NCBI RefSeq assembly: GCF_001659705.1
Contig: NZ_CP015971.1
Coordinates: 2,607,029 to 2,671,028, forward strand
Source of the DNA: Arachidicoccus sp. BS20
GTDB taxonomy: Bacteria > Bacteroidota > Bacteroidia > Chitinophagales > Chitinophagaceae
Direction: 5' to 3'
DNA length: 64,000 nt
In this document: positions 43,565 through 53,700 of the stretch, in pieces
Layout: each line of letters begins with the position of its first letter
Numbering within the stretch: the first letter of the stretch is position 1
Made by a program: the position numbers and the translations under genes
Notes under the pieces: generated by a model
Told to the model about the DNA's origin: nothing
Seen by the model: only the letters and a program-made list of their open reading frames with translations
Database searches by the model: none

Positions 43565-45895
43565 TCAGTTCATATTTCTGATTTCAGTTTCAGAGAGAAC
43601 ACGGTTCCAAATCTTCAGTTCATCTATTTTGCCATTAAAACCACCTACTTGCTGAAGCGGGAAAAATAAAGTTTCGACCAATCTTCTTTTGGTGCTGTCC
43701 TTATCATGGAATTGAATAAAATGATCGTAAAGATGATCTTGCAATTTACCGTTTACATACAAATCCGTACCCTTATTTGTTCCGGCTATAACTATGTGTG
43801 TCCATACATTTGCCGGTACGGCATAATTAAAGCTAAAATTATAGCCGTCTCTTGAAAAGCCCATTAATCCGGAGTTGCCTTGTTTAAGTTTAAGCACCGC
43901 ATCCGGCGATGAAAATATAGAAGCATTGTCATTATTATTACCGGAAGGATTGATGAAAAAAGAAACGGTGTAATTATAACCGGCTTCTGTAACAAGAAGC
44001 TCGGCATAACTATTTTTCCCGTCGAATAAAAGTGCGTGCCCTTTCAAGCCTTTTACAAAAGAAGCATTTACCGTTTTTATTTGTTTGCCGGCTTTGTCAA
44101 AACTAAAATACAAAGTGCTATCCGGCAACCTTCCGCGAATATTGAGTCCGGGGCCTTCCCCAACCAACAAGCTTGAGTCTTTAAATGCATCAAATGCCAT
44201 TTTGGGTTTGTTGCCGTTCCACATTTTCTGCGACAATACCTGCACGGCAGGAAAAACACGGTCGTTTACGTCTTTTTCGCTTACACCGTTGCCCACGACA
44301 TCGTTCCACTCGGCAAAAGCAGCCCCTTCAATGGTAGGATCGCCTGCTTTGAAATGAACGTTACCCACAGAAACCAGAGGCGACCATTCATTATAAAGCT
44401 TTTTCAGGTCGAGATAATCGTAATAATAGCCGGCAGCCGGCACGATATACAACCAGGCATCCGGTGTACTGATTTGTCTGAAACCCAGTCTTTTCATTTC
44501 GCGCGGTTCAGAGAAATCCTTAGACCAAATATCTATTGTAACGCCCTTGCTTCGTACAGGCGTCTTTCCCGGCGACCAGGTTAAACCACCCCACATTCTC
44601 ACTTCTTTTCCGTAAGACTGGACAAATTTTATCATACGATCTGTAAAAGCCCGATAAGCCTCCGCATCTTTTTTGTTATATTCGTCTGTCCCTATATTTA
44701 CTGCAGGGCCGGTAAACACAGGATGAGGACCTTCCAGATATTCCCTGAACACTTGTTGGATAACGGAATCGGTAAGCGGATTGTGCAAGTCCAAATGATC
44801 GCGCCCGTATTCCTTGCTTCCGATAGCAGGAACCGCTTTGGTAAATGCCAGCGAATGCGCAGGAACATCTATTTCGGGAACAATATTCACACCGTACTCA
44901 TCGGCCAGTTTTTGTAAATCACGGAACTCTTGCTTCGTGTAAGAGCCGTCTTTGGCGGTCAAACCCGGGAAGCTTTCATTTTCCAATCTGAACGCCGAAT
45001 AGGTGCTGTCCCAGTTGTAACCGAAAAAAGAATTAAAGCCGTTATCGTTCAAATGAATCTGGAAATCGTTCATCTTATAATACGACAGGAGCTTTACATA
45101 ATCCCTCAGAAACGTTAAACTGAAAAATTTTCTCCCGTCGTCCAGGACAAACCCTCTTACTTTGAATTGGGGATAATCCCTCGCAGTTCCTTGAGGAATA
45201 TTTTTTGACCTTGACAATAACTGCAACAGCGTTCTTGTTCCCCAAAACAGTCCTTGATATGCCGTTGCGCTTATTTTAATTTTATCGCTTACAGAAAAAT
45301 AATAACCTTCGCTGCCAATTGAACGGTCTTTTTCTTTCAGGGATAAACAGATATCGCCCTTCTGCGCTTTGGCGTCTGCGATTTGCAGATGTAACCCTGT
45401 TACTTCTTTAATATCTTTTTGTAAGATTGTGGCGGCTTGCATCGTTTCTTTGGAAGATGCATCGGCAATAATCCTTATGGCCGATGAGAAAATATACTCT
45501 CCTTTGTCGCCGTACCATTCCTGCAACGAGGGAATTATGAAAGGTTTTGGATTGGTTCCTTCATCTGTATATTTACCGGAAACGTTTATTTTTTTTGAAA
45601 TATCCGTAATATCTGTATCGTTTTTTTCATTTACAAGATTCAGGTACAATTCAACATCGGTATTCACCAACGGAACATGCACATCGCCTGCGGTATCGAT
45701 AATTGACGAATGGTCGCTGCCCTTGTATATTAATTTATAGCCTGCAGGAGCAGCGGGCAACTCGATTTTATTTTGGCCGATAGTTATTTTTTGCGAAAGA
45801 CTTTGTATAACGCTGTCGCCGGTTTGCGCCTTTGACTGGTTCGTTATTAATAACACTGCCGTTAATAGTACTTGATGCCTAAGAAAATATTTCAT
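43565..45895 (-). CDS. GH20 family beta-N-acetylhexosaminidase-like enzyme with C-terminal LamG domain
   Basis: A 776-residue exported enzyme. Signal peptide after the ATG at 45895 (MKYFLRHQVLLTAVLLITN). N-terminal GH20b-like domain (about 130-225: LQEWYGDKGEYIF, AQKGDICLSL). The catalytic barrel starts with VRGFVLDDGRKFFSLTF near 235, then YKMNDFQIHLND near 266 and NIVPEIDVPAHSL near 340. The catalytic Asp-Glu pair lies in VNIGTDEYN near 400, where most GH20 enzymes have GGDE. The last 190 residues form a concanavalin-like LamG domain (ALLFDGKNSYAELL through FNGKIDELKIWN). GH20 includes lacto-N-biosidases, which this variant motif leaves open. First gene of its unit, 93 bp after a LacI-like site. 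Confidence 0.88.
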   Translation of the reverse strand: MKYFLRHQVLLTAVLLITNQSKAQTGDSVIQSLSQKITIGQNKIELPAAPAGYKLIYKGSDHSSIIDTAGDVHVPLVNTDVELYLNLVNEKNDTDITDISKKINVSGKYTDEGTNPKPFIIPSLQEWYGDKGEYIFSSAIRIIADASSKETMQAATILQKDIKEVTGLHLQIADAKAQKGDICLSLKEKDRSIGSEGYYFSVSDKIKISATAYQGLFWGTRTLLQLLSRSKNIPQGTARDYPQFKVRGFVLDDGRKFFSLTFLRDYVKLLSYYKMNDFQIHLNDNGFNSFFGYNWDSTYSAFRLENESFPGLTAKDGSYTKQEFRDLQKLADEYGVNIVPEIDVPAHSLAFTKAVPAIGSKEYGRDHLDLHNPLTDSVIQQVFREYLEGPHPVFTGPAVNIGTDEYNKKDAEAYRAFTDRMIKFVQSYGKEVRMWGGLTWSPGKTPVRSKGVTIDIWSKDFSEPREMKRLGFRQISTPDAWLYIVPAAGYYYDYLDLKKLYNEWSPLVSVGNVHFKAGDPTIEGAAFAEWNDVVGNGVSEKDVNDRVFPAVQVLSQKMWNGNKPKMAFDAFKDSSLLVGEGPGLNIRGRLPDSTLYFSFDKAGKQIKTVNASFVKGLKGHALLFDGKNSYAELLVTEAGYNYTVSFFINPSGNNNDNASIFSSPDAVLKLKQGNSGLMGFSRDGYNFSFNYAVPANVWTHIVIAGTNKGTDLYVNGKLQDHLYDHFIQFHDKDSTKRRLVETLFFPLQQVGGFNGKIDELKIWNRVLSETEIRNMN

Positions 45896-45987
45896 AAAGA
45901 AGTATTTAGAGATACTTACCAATCTCCGCCGGCTATAAAAATAAAAGTGTTACAACAAAAAACAGCAGAATCAGAAAGAAATCCGGA

Positions 45988-46003
45988 CAAACGATTGTGT
46001 AGC
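45988..46003. promoter_or_regulatory. LacI-like operator upstream of the GH20-GH29-GH95 unit
   Basis: CAAACGATTGTGTAGC, identical over 16 bp to 56523-56538. The inner CAAACGATTG is a near-palindrome around CG. It lies 93 bp upstream of the GH20 start codon. Confidence 0.6.
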
Positions 46004-46275
46004 AGTTTCCTTACCGGTTATTATCTGCATATCGGATAAGTCACGTTTTTCAGTATGAAAAATCTGATAAACCCTGAAATAAATAAGTTTCACTGTAATT
46101 ACACAAAGCTGACAGAGATAGTATTCCAATATGCGGACACGCTATTTCCGACACGGAACGCGCGATTAACGGCATGCAATACATTATTCCTATGGTGGAA
46201 TACGCGTATTGTATAACCAAACTGTGCCGAAGCGTAACGGAATTCGCGTGTTTTATTACGCAACAGCGGTTGAAA

Positions 46276-46300
46276 AAGCCCGCCCACAGGGAGCAGGCTT
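46276..46300 (-). terminator. Rho-independent terminator of the Sus operon
   Basis: Stem AAGCCCGC/GCAGGCTT (one mismatch) with a 9-nt loop. On the minus strand it is followed by TTTTTC. It lies 89 bp beyond the stop of the last Sus-operon gene. The A/T runs on both sides could make it bidirectional. Confidence 0.6.
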
Positions 46301-46388
46301 GTTTTATGGCAAAGGGTATGCTATTGTTTTTATAACCTCCCATAATATCGGATTTGTGCGAACACAACCACAGCATTAATATTTATTC

Positions 46389-47423
46389 TTACGGATTAAG
46401 AAAAGTATAAGTTTCATTCATAACATCTCCGTAAGGATCTTGCCACCAGGCAGTGATCACACCTGTTTTCGGATTGAAATTATTCCGGAAATCAGAATAA
46501 CCCGATACGTCTAAGACTGGACAATCCACTGTAACTTTATATGTTGAAAGATCAATATTATATGAAGGCGGGTATGCACTATAACCGGAATAACCAGCCA
46601 GATATGCAGCATTTAAACGGAAAGGGTTATCCGTACTGCTTGATAAAATAACAGTTGATGTACCGGAGTTTACATTATTACCGCTTAAAGCTGTCCAAGT
46701 ATATGTTCCGGCAAAACGATAGTTTACAATTAATGTATCAGGCTTAGAAGTATAAAAAGTATCGGGAGAATTGCTTGATGGTTTATACCCGGATTGGTAG
46801 TACACTGTAGAATTGAGTACCATATTTGGAATTTTCATCAGACCACTACTGTCGGCGGGAATGAAAATGGTTTGAACTTTTCCGGATTTATCGGTGTACC
46901 AGACCTTAGTAGTAAGGTTTGAGGTATCGGTGTTTGCAAACCAGTTAAGATAAGTTGTGTCATTGCCTCCTCCAAAGTAATCGTAAGTAAATCCTCTGTT
47001 GGTAAGATTACTGCTGTATATCGAACCGTATACAACTGCATTCTGCAATTCTACGGGTATTGACTTGTTTCCTTTCGCATCATAAGAATAAATACTAATT
47101 GTATATACATCCGTCTCGGAAAGGTTATCAATAAAAACGCTGTCAAGCCCGGTTTTTCCGGAAGGAGGAGTGTACGACATAGAATCGGCTCCGCCGCCGT
47201 TGTTCCAGTAAATTTCATACTTCACTACCGACGGGTCAACCTGTGGACCCCAAACCAACAGCAATCTGTTCAGTCCGCCGTATGCGTGTAAATCCGGCGC
47301 AGTAGCGGGATATACATCCTGCCCGTAAGCGTAGTATTTACGATAGTCAGTAGACTTGGTACACGCCTGCAATAAAAGCGCGACACTGAAAATAATTAAA
47401 CCCGATATTTTTATATTCTTCAT
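46389..47423 (-). CDS. DUF4998 domain surface lipoprotein
   Basis: A 344-residue predicted lipoprotein (lipobox LLLQAC at residues 17-22). After the N-terminal Cys comes the DUF4998-like segment typical of Bacteroidota glycan loci: GGLNRLLLVWGPQVDPSV near 49 and VKYEIYWNNG near 67 (a fibronectin-like fold), then LDSVFIDNLSETDVYTISIYS (two runs) near 92. The C-terminal half has a beta-rich part (AGTYTWTALSGNNV near 232) with conserved aromatic residues and a closing WWQDPYGDVMNETYTF. It probably binds glycan at the cell surface or is structural. Last gene of the Sus operon; a terminator follows. Confidence 0.75.
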   Translation of the reverse strand: MKNIKISGLIIFSVALLLQACTKSTDYRKYYAYGQDVYPATAPDLHAYGGLNRLLLVWGPQVDPSVVKYEIYWNNGGGADSMSYTPPSGKTGLDSVFIDNLSETDVYTISIYSYDAKGNKSIPVELQNAVVYGSIYSSNLTNRGFTYDYFGGGNDTTYLNWFANTDTSNLTTKVWYTDKSGKVQTIFIPADSSGLMKIPNMVLNSTVYYQSGYKPSSNSPDTFYTSKPDTLIVNYRFAGTYTWTALSGNNVNSGTSTVILSSSTDNPFRLNAAYLAGYSGYSAYPPSYNIDLSTYKVTVDCPVLDVSGYSDFRNNFNPKTGVITAWWQDPYGDVMNETYTFLNP

Positions 47424-47460
47424 ATCTTCTGTATTAAAGCTTTAAATAAATTTGATAAGA

Positions 47461-48711
47461 TTACCACGCAGTATTACCATAAAATGTAAGCTCTGCAGTA
47501 ATGTTATTGGTAATACCGGTATAGCTGTCCAACGCTTCAAATCGGATGTATCTTACCGGCGGGTTTTGCGAACTGAGACCATATTCAAAACCTGCAGCCG
47601 CAAACGCCTGGTCTGCCGCAGTAGTCTGTCCCATAGGTAAGCCGGATGGTTTTGCAGGCGGTTCAAAATTGCCCAGGTTCGTCCAGTCGCCCACAACGTC
47701 TCCTCTTTCGGATTGCAATGGCAATTGTGCATCATGCGGATTAGCAACATTGCTTCCCCAAATGGCAAAATGCTGACAGTTCTCGTTTTGCCAGGGCCAC
47801 GTTCCGAGTCGGGGCCAGTATATAAAGCGGCTTAGTTTGGCTGTTACGCCCATATCGAAAGTACACACCACAGGAAAACCGGTTGTTGAGATGCCGCGCC
47901 AGTCACTTGATGCATCGCTGCCGCCGTCCGCGCTGTAACGTTCATCCCAGAGTTGGCTTACAGGCCAGTTTGCCGGCGCATCAGAAGCCAACACATAAGT
48001 ACGGAACAGAGATTTATCTAATTTTATTTCCGGCAGCGGCGTAAGTGTCGAATAAGTTGTATCGGAAGCATTGCCGTATTGGTCAGTATAATAAACTGCA
48101 AATTTGGACGGCTCGCTGGGAAATCCTCTCACATTATATTCCATCAGGCTGTCTTTTGAATATGCCTGATAAAAATGCTGATAAGTTTGTGTTGTTGAAT
48201 CGAAATAAAGAATTACATATTGAACTGCCTCCGATGTATCGGTATTTATCGCAGTTACATAAGGACCTCCGAAATCAGGAGTTAAAGAAGCTGTCTCGCT
48301 GGCAATCAAATATGGCGGAGTCTCCGGGTGTACGGTAACAACAACAGAATCGGAAGATACATTCGCATTGGTTACTACCTTCAAAGATACCTTATAGTCT
48401 TGGCTTTTCTGGAATCCGCGCAATCTCATAGAGTCTAACAGGTAGCTTGCTTTCTTGGTCTGTACCACATTTCTGTCATTGCTGATGTAAGTTGCCTGCA
48501 CATATAAAACATTGGGCGAATTAGGAAGTGTGTAAGAAATATTAGCACCTCCCGGTGTATTGGTTACTTTTATATTGGTTACAACGCCCGGCTTTGTTTT
48601 ATCGCCGGAAGTTATAATGTTGAAATCGCTCTTGCCATTGCACGATACAAAAAGTATAGCAAGCAAGCAAAGGCATTGATACAGATTTATATTATTGAAC
48701 ATCTTTTTCAT
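47461..48711 (-). CDS. DUF4959/DUF5000 surface glycan-binding lipoprotein
   Basis: A 416-residue predicted lipoprotein starting MKKMFNNINLYQCLCLLAIL (ATG at 48711), lipobox ILFVSC. The order is DUF4959 (about 40-125, with GVVTNIKVTNTPGGANISYT), a DUF5126-like middle domain, and C-terminal DUF5000 (about 270-416), a discoidin-like fold visible as WDERYSADGG, FDMGVTAKLSRFIYWPR and NPPVRYIRFEALDSYTG. This layout is common just after SusD in Bacteroidota loci, where such proteins capture glycan on the cell surface. It starts 131 bp after the SusD stop. The frame extends 29 codons upstream without resemblance to a signal. Confidence 0.85.
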   Translation of the reverse strand: MKKMFNNINLYQCLCLLAILFVSCNGKSDFNIITSGDKTKPGVVTNIKVTNTPGGANISYTLPNSPNVLYVQATYISNDRNVVQTKKASYLLDSMRLRGFQKSQDYKVSLKVVTNANVSSDSVVVTVHPETPPYLIASETASLTPDFGGPYVTAINTDTSEAVQYVILYFDSTTQTYQHFYQAYSKDSLMEYNVRGFPSEPSKFAVYYTDQYGNASDTTYSTLTPLPEIKLDKSLFRTYVLASDAPANWPVSQLWDERYSADGGSDASSDWRGISTTGFPVVCTFDMGVTAKLSRFIYWPRLGTWPWQNENCQHFAIWGSNVANPHDAQLPLQSERGDVVGDWTNLGNFEPPAKPSGLPMGQTTAADQAFAAAGFEYGLSSQNPPVRYIRFEALDSYTGITNNITAELTFYGNTAW

Positions 48712-48842
48712 GTGTTTCTTTTTTATATTTTTTAAATTGTCACATGGAATGCCGTTAAAACAATTACCGCTTTGGGTATGTCGAAGATTTATGGGCATTT
48801 CATCTTCATTAATTTTTTATTTTTCTGTACAAGAATTTATTT

Positions 48843-50735
48843 TTACCAACCGATATTTTGAACTAATTGGTTATCGTTAATCAAAGTATTGGTATTAATG
48901 GGCCAGAAATAATCCTTTGTAGACATATAAGGGACAAAAGCAACAAAAAACTGATAATACTGCTGCGGTGTAGTAACATGTACAAAACCGCTCCATCCTC
49001 GGACAGACTGCCCTGCAAACAATGGCACGTATTCCTTCCACCGGCGTAAGTCCCAACCGATTTCGCCTTCGAAGCACAGTTCAATTCTTCTTTCCTGATG
49101 AATAATTGATCGTAAGCCGGACTGAGAGAGTGGCTTATTGGGATTATTGGAATATTGCGACCAGGATTCAACCACGCCTTGTAAACCTGCGCGTACACGT
49201 ACGGAATCGACATAAGCGTAGGCATCTGCGGTAGGACCATTCGCTTCATTTGATGCTTCTGCATATAAAAGATATAAATCCGACAACCTCATTACCGGCG
49301 GGTAATAGGTAGAATATACAAGGTTGGAAGACAGACCGGAAGTGGTATAAGGAGTCAGTTTCTTGGGCCAATAGCCGGTAAGATTATTGCCATAAGTGGG
49401 AGTAAGCGCATTTTGATACTGGAGCTTCGTAGTATCCGTTACGCCGAAACCGTACCATACTCCTCCATCAAAAGCAAGATCGGCATAAAATCTCGGCTCG
49501 CGGTTTAAATGCAATTTTATAGTGTTATAGCCGGCGTGTACCTGGTATTTGGTAATGTTATCACTCGGTGCTGCCGTGATTGAATACCTGTTGTTATAAT
49601 CATAATTTTTGTCTTCGTTGATAGGAACACCGTTGTTTGTGTAGAATAATTCTGCTATTGCCTCGGGTACTGCCAACTGCGTAGTTCCTTCATCTGCTCC
49701 CCCTGAAACATAAGTTCCCGGCAAATCAGGCATCCAGGCTGCCTGCAGGCCACTTGTTACGGCTACATTGCCGGGCCAGATATTTTCAGGTATCTGCAAA
49801 GACTGAGGTCCGGTAATAGGGTCTTGTATCGAGAACTGTTGCCTTATTGCGTTGGGAACAACCGATGTGGGATTGCTGTAATAGAGATAAATACCATTTT
49901 GATGGGCAGCATCTACCGCAGCTTTGCATGCTGCTGCTGCAATCTTCCATTTATTCGGGTCGGCTGTCGCGGGGAAAAGTTGTTCGCCGTCGGATCCTTT
50001 TAGCTTTGCTTCATTCGGATCGCCATTAAATAGGGGGCTTGCCTGTGTTACCAATGCTTTTGCTTTCAAGGCAAGTGCCATAATACTGGTAGCCCTGCCG
50101 TATTCTGCTACGGCAGATATAGTCGGCGGCAACACGGCTGCTGCACTATCCAATAATTGAACTACATAACTGAACACGCTATCCGATGGTGCTCTGGGGA
50201 TTTTTGCCTCATCCGTCGGAGTGTTGATGGGCATATTTTCTTTTACAATAGGCACAGGTCCGTATTGACGCAGCAACAGAAAATAATAATAGGCTTTCAA
50301 GAAAAGGACTTCACCTATCCATCTGTCTTTCTCGCCTTGGGTAAGATCTACCGGCTTGTCAACATTCTCAAGAAAAGTATTGCATTTACGGATGGCTTTA
50401 TAAAGGTTCTCAAAATTGTCATACACGGGAGCATCCGCCGTTTGTATGCCACGCAGATAACGCCATATTGCAGGGTTGCTGAAAATATAATCGCCGGCAC
50501 CTAAGGTATTGTCTATAATTTCTCCTGAAGTTGTAAATCCGGGATTTGCATATAATGTTTCCTGCGACTGCATATAACTGTAACAGGTATACAGATAATT
50601 TAAGGCATCATTTCTGTTATCAAATGCCATATCTATGGTAGCAACATCGTCCGGAACAATATCCAGGTACTTTTTACATGAAGCACAGGACATTACCACC
50701 ACTATAATTAAAAATATATTCTTTACTTTTTTCAT
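48843..50735 (-). CDS. SusD/RagB family glycan-binding outer-membrane lipoprotein
   Basis: A 630-residue surface lipoprotein that caps the SusC pore and captures glycan. Signal and lipobox (MKKVKNIFLIIVVVMSCASC). The N-terminal SusD-like part has KYLDIVPDDVATIDMAFDNR and DRWIGEVLFLKAYYYFLLLRQYG (in two runs), the latter the standard TPR helix near residue 135. The C-terminal RagB part has YYPPVMRLSDLYLLYAEASN near 485 and HQERRIELCFEGEIGWDLRRW near 550. Full length. Its start lies 45 bp after the SusC stop. It is intact although its SusC partner is interrupted. Confidence 0.95.
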   Translation of the reverse strand: MKKVKNIFLIIVVVMSCASCKKYLDIVPDDVATIDMAFDNRNDALNYLYTCYSYMQSQETLYANPGFTTSGEIIDNTLGAGDYIFSNPAIWRYLRGIQTADAPVYDNFENLYKAIRKCNTFLENVDKPVDLTQGEKDRWIGEVLFLKAYYYFLLLRQYGPVPIVKENMPINTPTDEAKIPRAPSDSVFSYVVQLLDSAAAVLPPTISAVAEYGRATSIMALALKAKALVTQASPLFNGDPNEAKLKGSDGEQLFPATADPNKWKIAAAACKAAVDAAHQNGIYLYYSNPTSVVPNAIRQQFSIQDPITGPQSLQIPENIWPGNVAVTSGLQAAWMPDLPGTYVSGGADEGTTQLAVPEAIAELFYTNNGVPINEDKNYDYNNRYSITAAPSDNITKYQVHAGYNTIKLHLNREPRFYADLAFDGGVWYGFGVTDTTKLQYQNALTPTYGNNLTGYWPKKLTPYTTSGLSSNLVYSTYYPPVMRLSDLYLLYAEASNEANGPTADAYAYVDSVRVRAGLQGVVESWSQYSNNPNKPLSQSGLRSIIHQERRIELCFEGEIGWDLRRWKEYVPLFAGQSVRGWSGFVHVTTPQQYYQFFVAFVPYMSTKDYFWPINTNTLINDNQLVQNIGW

Positions 50736-50780
50736 AAAATATCTTTTATTTTATATTTTAATCCTTGATAATTTAATACG

Positions 50781-53700
50781 TTATAAAGTAAGGTTAATGC
50801 CTACGTTATAAACTTTTTGGATAGGGTATGCAAATCCACTGCCTCCTTGTTCCACATCCCACATTTTAAATTTGCTGAAAGTGAGCAGGTTCATTCCGCT
50901 GAAGTAAATCCTGCAATTGCTTAGATGGAATGTTTTGAGCCACTTACGGGGAAGCGTGTAACCGGCTTCCAAAGATTTTAATCTGAGGAAAGCGCCGTTG
51001 CGCATCCACCAACTGCTTGCCTGCAGGTTATTTACCATATCTGCGACCGTAGTTCCCAATCTCGGATATTCTGCATAGAGATTCTGATTTTGCAGGCTCC
51101 AGTGATTATTAGCAAATTCCGTAAGTACCTGTGCATTGGATTGAGCTATAAACGACTGGGCATTGCCATCGTACTGTTGTATAAACGGGCTTACTGAGCT
51201 TGCATCTATAAAGAAAGAAACCATTGCGTTGCCCTGGAAAAAGAAGTCAAGGTCGAACTGCTTGTATCGTATGCTTCCGCCAAATCCGTAAGTGATTTCC
51301 GGTACAGTCGGATACCCCAACGGCACTTGGTCAAAGCTGCTTATCTGACCGTCATTATTAATATCCTTATATTTAATGTCGCCGCCCATTGCCGCATTTC
51401 CGGGAATATTTTTGTAGGTAAACTGCTGTCTGGGAGAATTTGCCGCTTCCGCATCATCTACAAAAAGACGGTCTGCCACATAGCCGAATTGCTGCCCAAT
51501 GAGTGTCCCGGATTTGTACATCCACGGATAAGGATAATCCGGCTCTTCATATTTCCCATATCTGTTCTGTGCAAAAGTGAAATTGCCTCTTGCAACAAAG
51601 CTCCAGTCTTGCCCGATGGATTTTGAATAATCCATTTGAATCTCCATACCTTTTTGTGTAGCCGTACCTAAGTTGGCGCCAACACTTGCTTCAAGCCCTA
51701 ACGTCGGAATATCAATACGGTTTTGATATATGTCCGAACGGTGGTTATCATAAACATCTACCGTAAGGTTCAGGCTGTTAAAGAAAGAAACCTCCATACC
51801 AAGGTCTAATTGTTTGGACTTTTCCCACGTAACATCCGGGTTGGCATAATTGGTAATGCTTACACCATTTTCAGAAAATGTACCTACGCCATTTACGCCG
51901 GTTGTCGCCGGAGCTCCCCCGTTGAGATTAACACTTGACATATAGAAAAAACGTGCAGACGATATATTATCATAACCAATTAATCCGTAAGAGCCTCTCA
52001 ATTTCAGTCTGGTAATTACATCGTTTATTTTCTTGCCTTTCCAGAATTTCTCATTGGAAATATTCCATGCCGCACCAATGGTGGGAAAGAAGCCAAACCT
52101 GTGGTCACTTGAAAAACGCTCGGAACCGTTATAGGCAAAACTCGGCTCTATCACATAACGGTTATCGTAAGTATAACTTAAACGTACAGAAGAGTTCAGA
52201 TTTCTATGCGGAAGCGACAATTCCAATGCTGTATTCACTCCGTCAGAAGCAGGATTGGAATATAATATCTGCTGGCTTTGTCCTACTGCAGTAGCATTTA
52301 ACCTGTGCTTCCCAAAAGACCTATCATAAGTGAGTATTCCCTGAAAACTAGTCTGAGTTGTAATACTGGGTGTAGTAGGCGTGTAACTTAAATTACTGGC
52401 AGCTTGACCCGGCTGACTGTTGAGTCATGATAATTTGTATTGATTGTTATAAATATCATACTGGCTTACCTGGTAATAATAAGGGCTGTATTGTCTTACG
52501 GCGTTAAAATACGAATAGCGCTGCGTATAAAATGTTCCTTTGAATGCAAGCCCTTTAGTTAAAAAATCTAATTTTTGAGAAAGATTAACCTGCGCATTCA
52601 TCGTTGATTGGGAATATTGCGAATAGCCTTTTAGCAAGTCTGCATAAGGGTTATCATATAATGAACTGGTACCTCCTGCCGAATATGTTGAGTTTCCGAA
52701 AAGAATCCATTTGTCATAGATATTTGCCGAATCCGGCTCAAAATAAGCAGGAAATAATACCGGCGATGCATACATGATTCTTTGCCACAAATCAGAGGCT
52801 CCCGACGGGTCGGAAGTAATAGGTCCGGTATAATCATTAAAATTGCCCCATAATGCTACTGAAAGCAAGGTTGATTTAGTAAGATTAATATCTACATTGG
52901 AGCGAAACTGAGCGTTTTGCAATTTTACGTTGTTATTAAAATTGTTTACGGGACTTACTTTTAAGATACCATTGTCCAGATTATAAGAGCCGGAAACATA
53001 GTAGGTGGCAACCTGTCCGCCGCCGCGAAAACTTACATTGGCTCTTTGATTGGATGTATGGTCTTTAAACAAATCCTCCTCCCAATTCTCGGCAGGGTAC
53101 ACATACGGATTGCTTCCCTGCGCATGTTTCATCGTTTGTTCCGTATTGTATATTTTATTTGCATCAAATACCTCCGGCGTTGTTGGACTACGGGTGGTAA
53201 TTGCTTCATTAAATAAATTTTCATAAGTTACGGGGTCAACCACGGAGAGTTGCTTTGTAGGCATCGAAAAAGAATTTTCTAATTTTACATACATCTGCAC
53301 CTTACCTTCTTTTCCTCTTTTTGTTGTTACCAACAACACGCCGTTTGCACCACGGGAGCCATACAATGCGGTAGCGCTCGCATCTTTTAACAAAGAGAAA
53401 GATGAAATATCATCTACCTGCAGATTTGCTAAGTCGGTAGAACTGGATTCTATGTTATCTATCAGTATCAACGGGCTTGCACTGTAACCGAAAGTGGCAA
53501 CACCACGCACAAAAAACTGTGAGTTATTAAACCCCGGCTGGCCGTTTGCCTGGTAAGCGATAATACCGGGCACTGCGCCGGCTAAGGCATTGGTAAGGTT
53601 ACTGGAAGGTATTTTCAAATCTTCAACTTTTACCGACGTAACGGCGCCTGTTACAGATTCTTTTGTTTGTCTTTGCCCAAAGGCAGTAACAACCACTTCC

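Larger units (their letters stand above)
45896..46388. other. 493-bp intergenic region between the GH20 unit and the Sus operon
   Basis: Holds the LacI-like site at 45988-46003 and the terminator hairpin at 46276-46300. Between them lies a stretch of more balanced base composition (about 46100-46340) that is open on both strands: roughly 80 codons on the plus strand without a good start and 108 codons on the minus strand. Neither translation resembles a known family, and no ribosome-binding context is seen. I do not call a gene. Confidence 0.5.

Noticed and set aside
46050-46376. A 108-codon minus-strand frame in the intergenic region beside the Sus terminator
   Set aside because: It overlaps the terminator hairpin, has no recognisable domain, no signal peptide and no start context.
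52425-52427. TGA as a selenocysteine codon in susC
   Set aside because: No SECIS-like stem follows the codon, SusC proteins are not selenoproteins, and the position is in a variable barrel region with no redox role.
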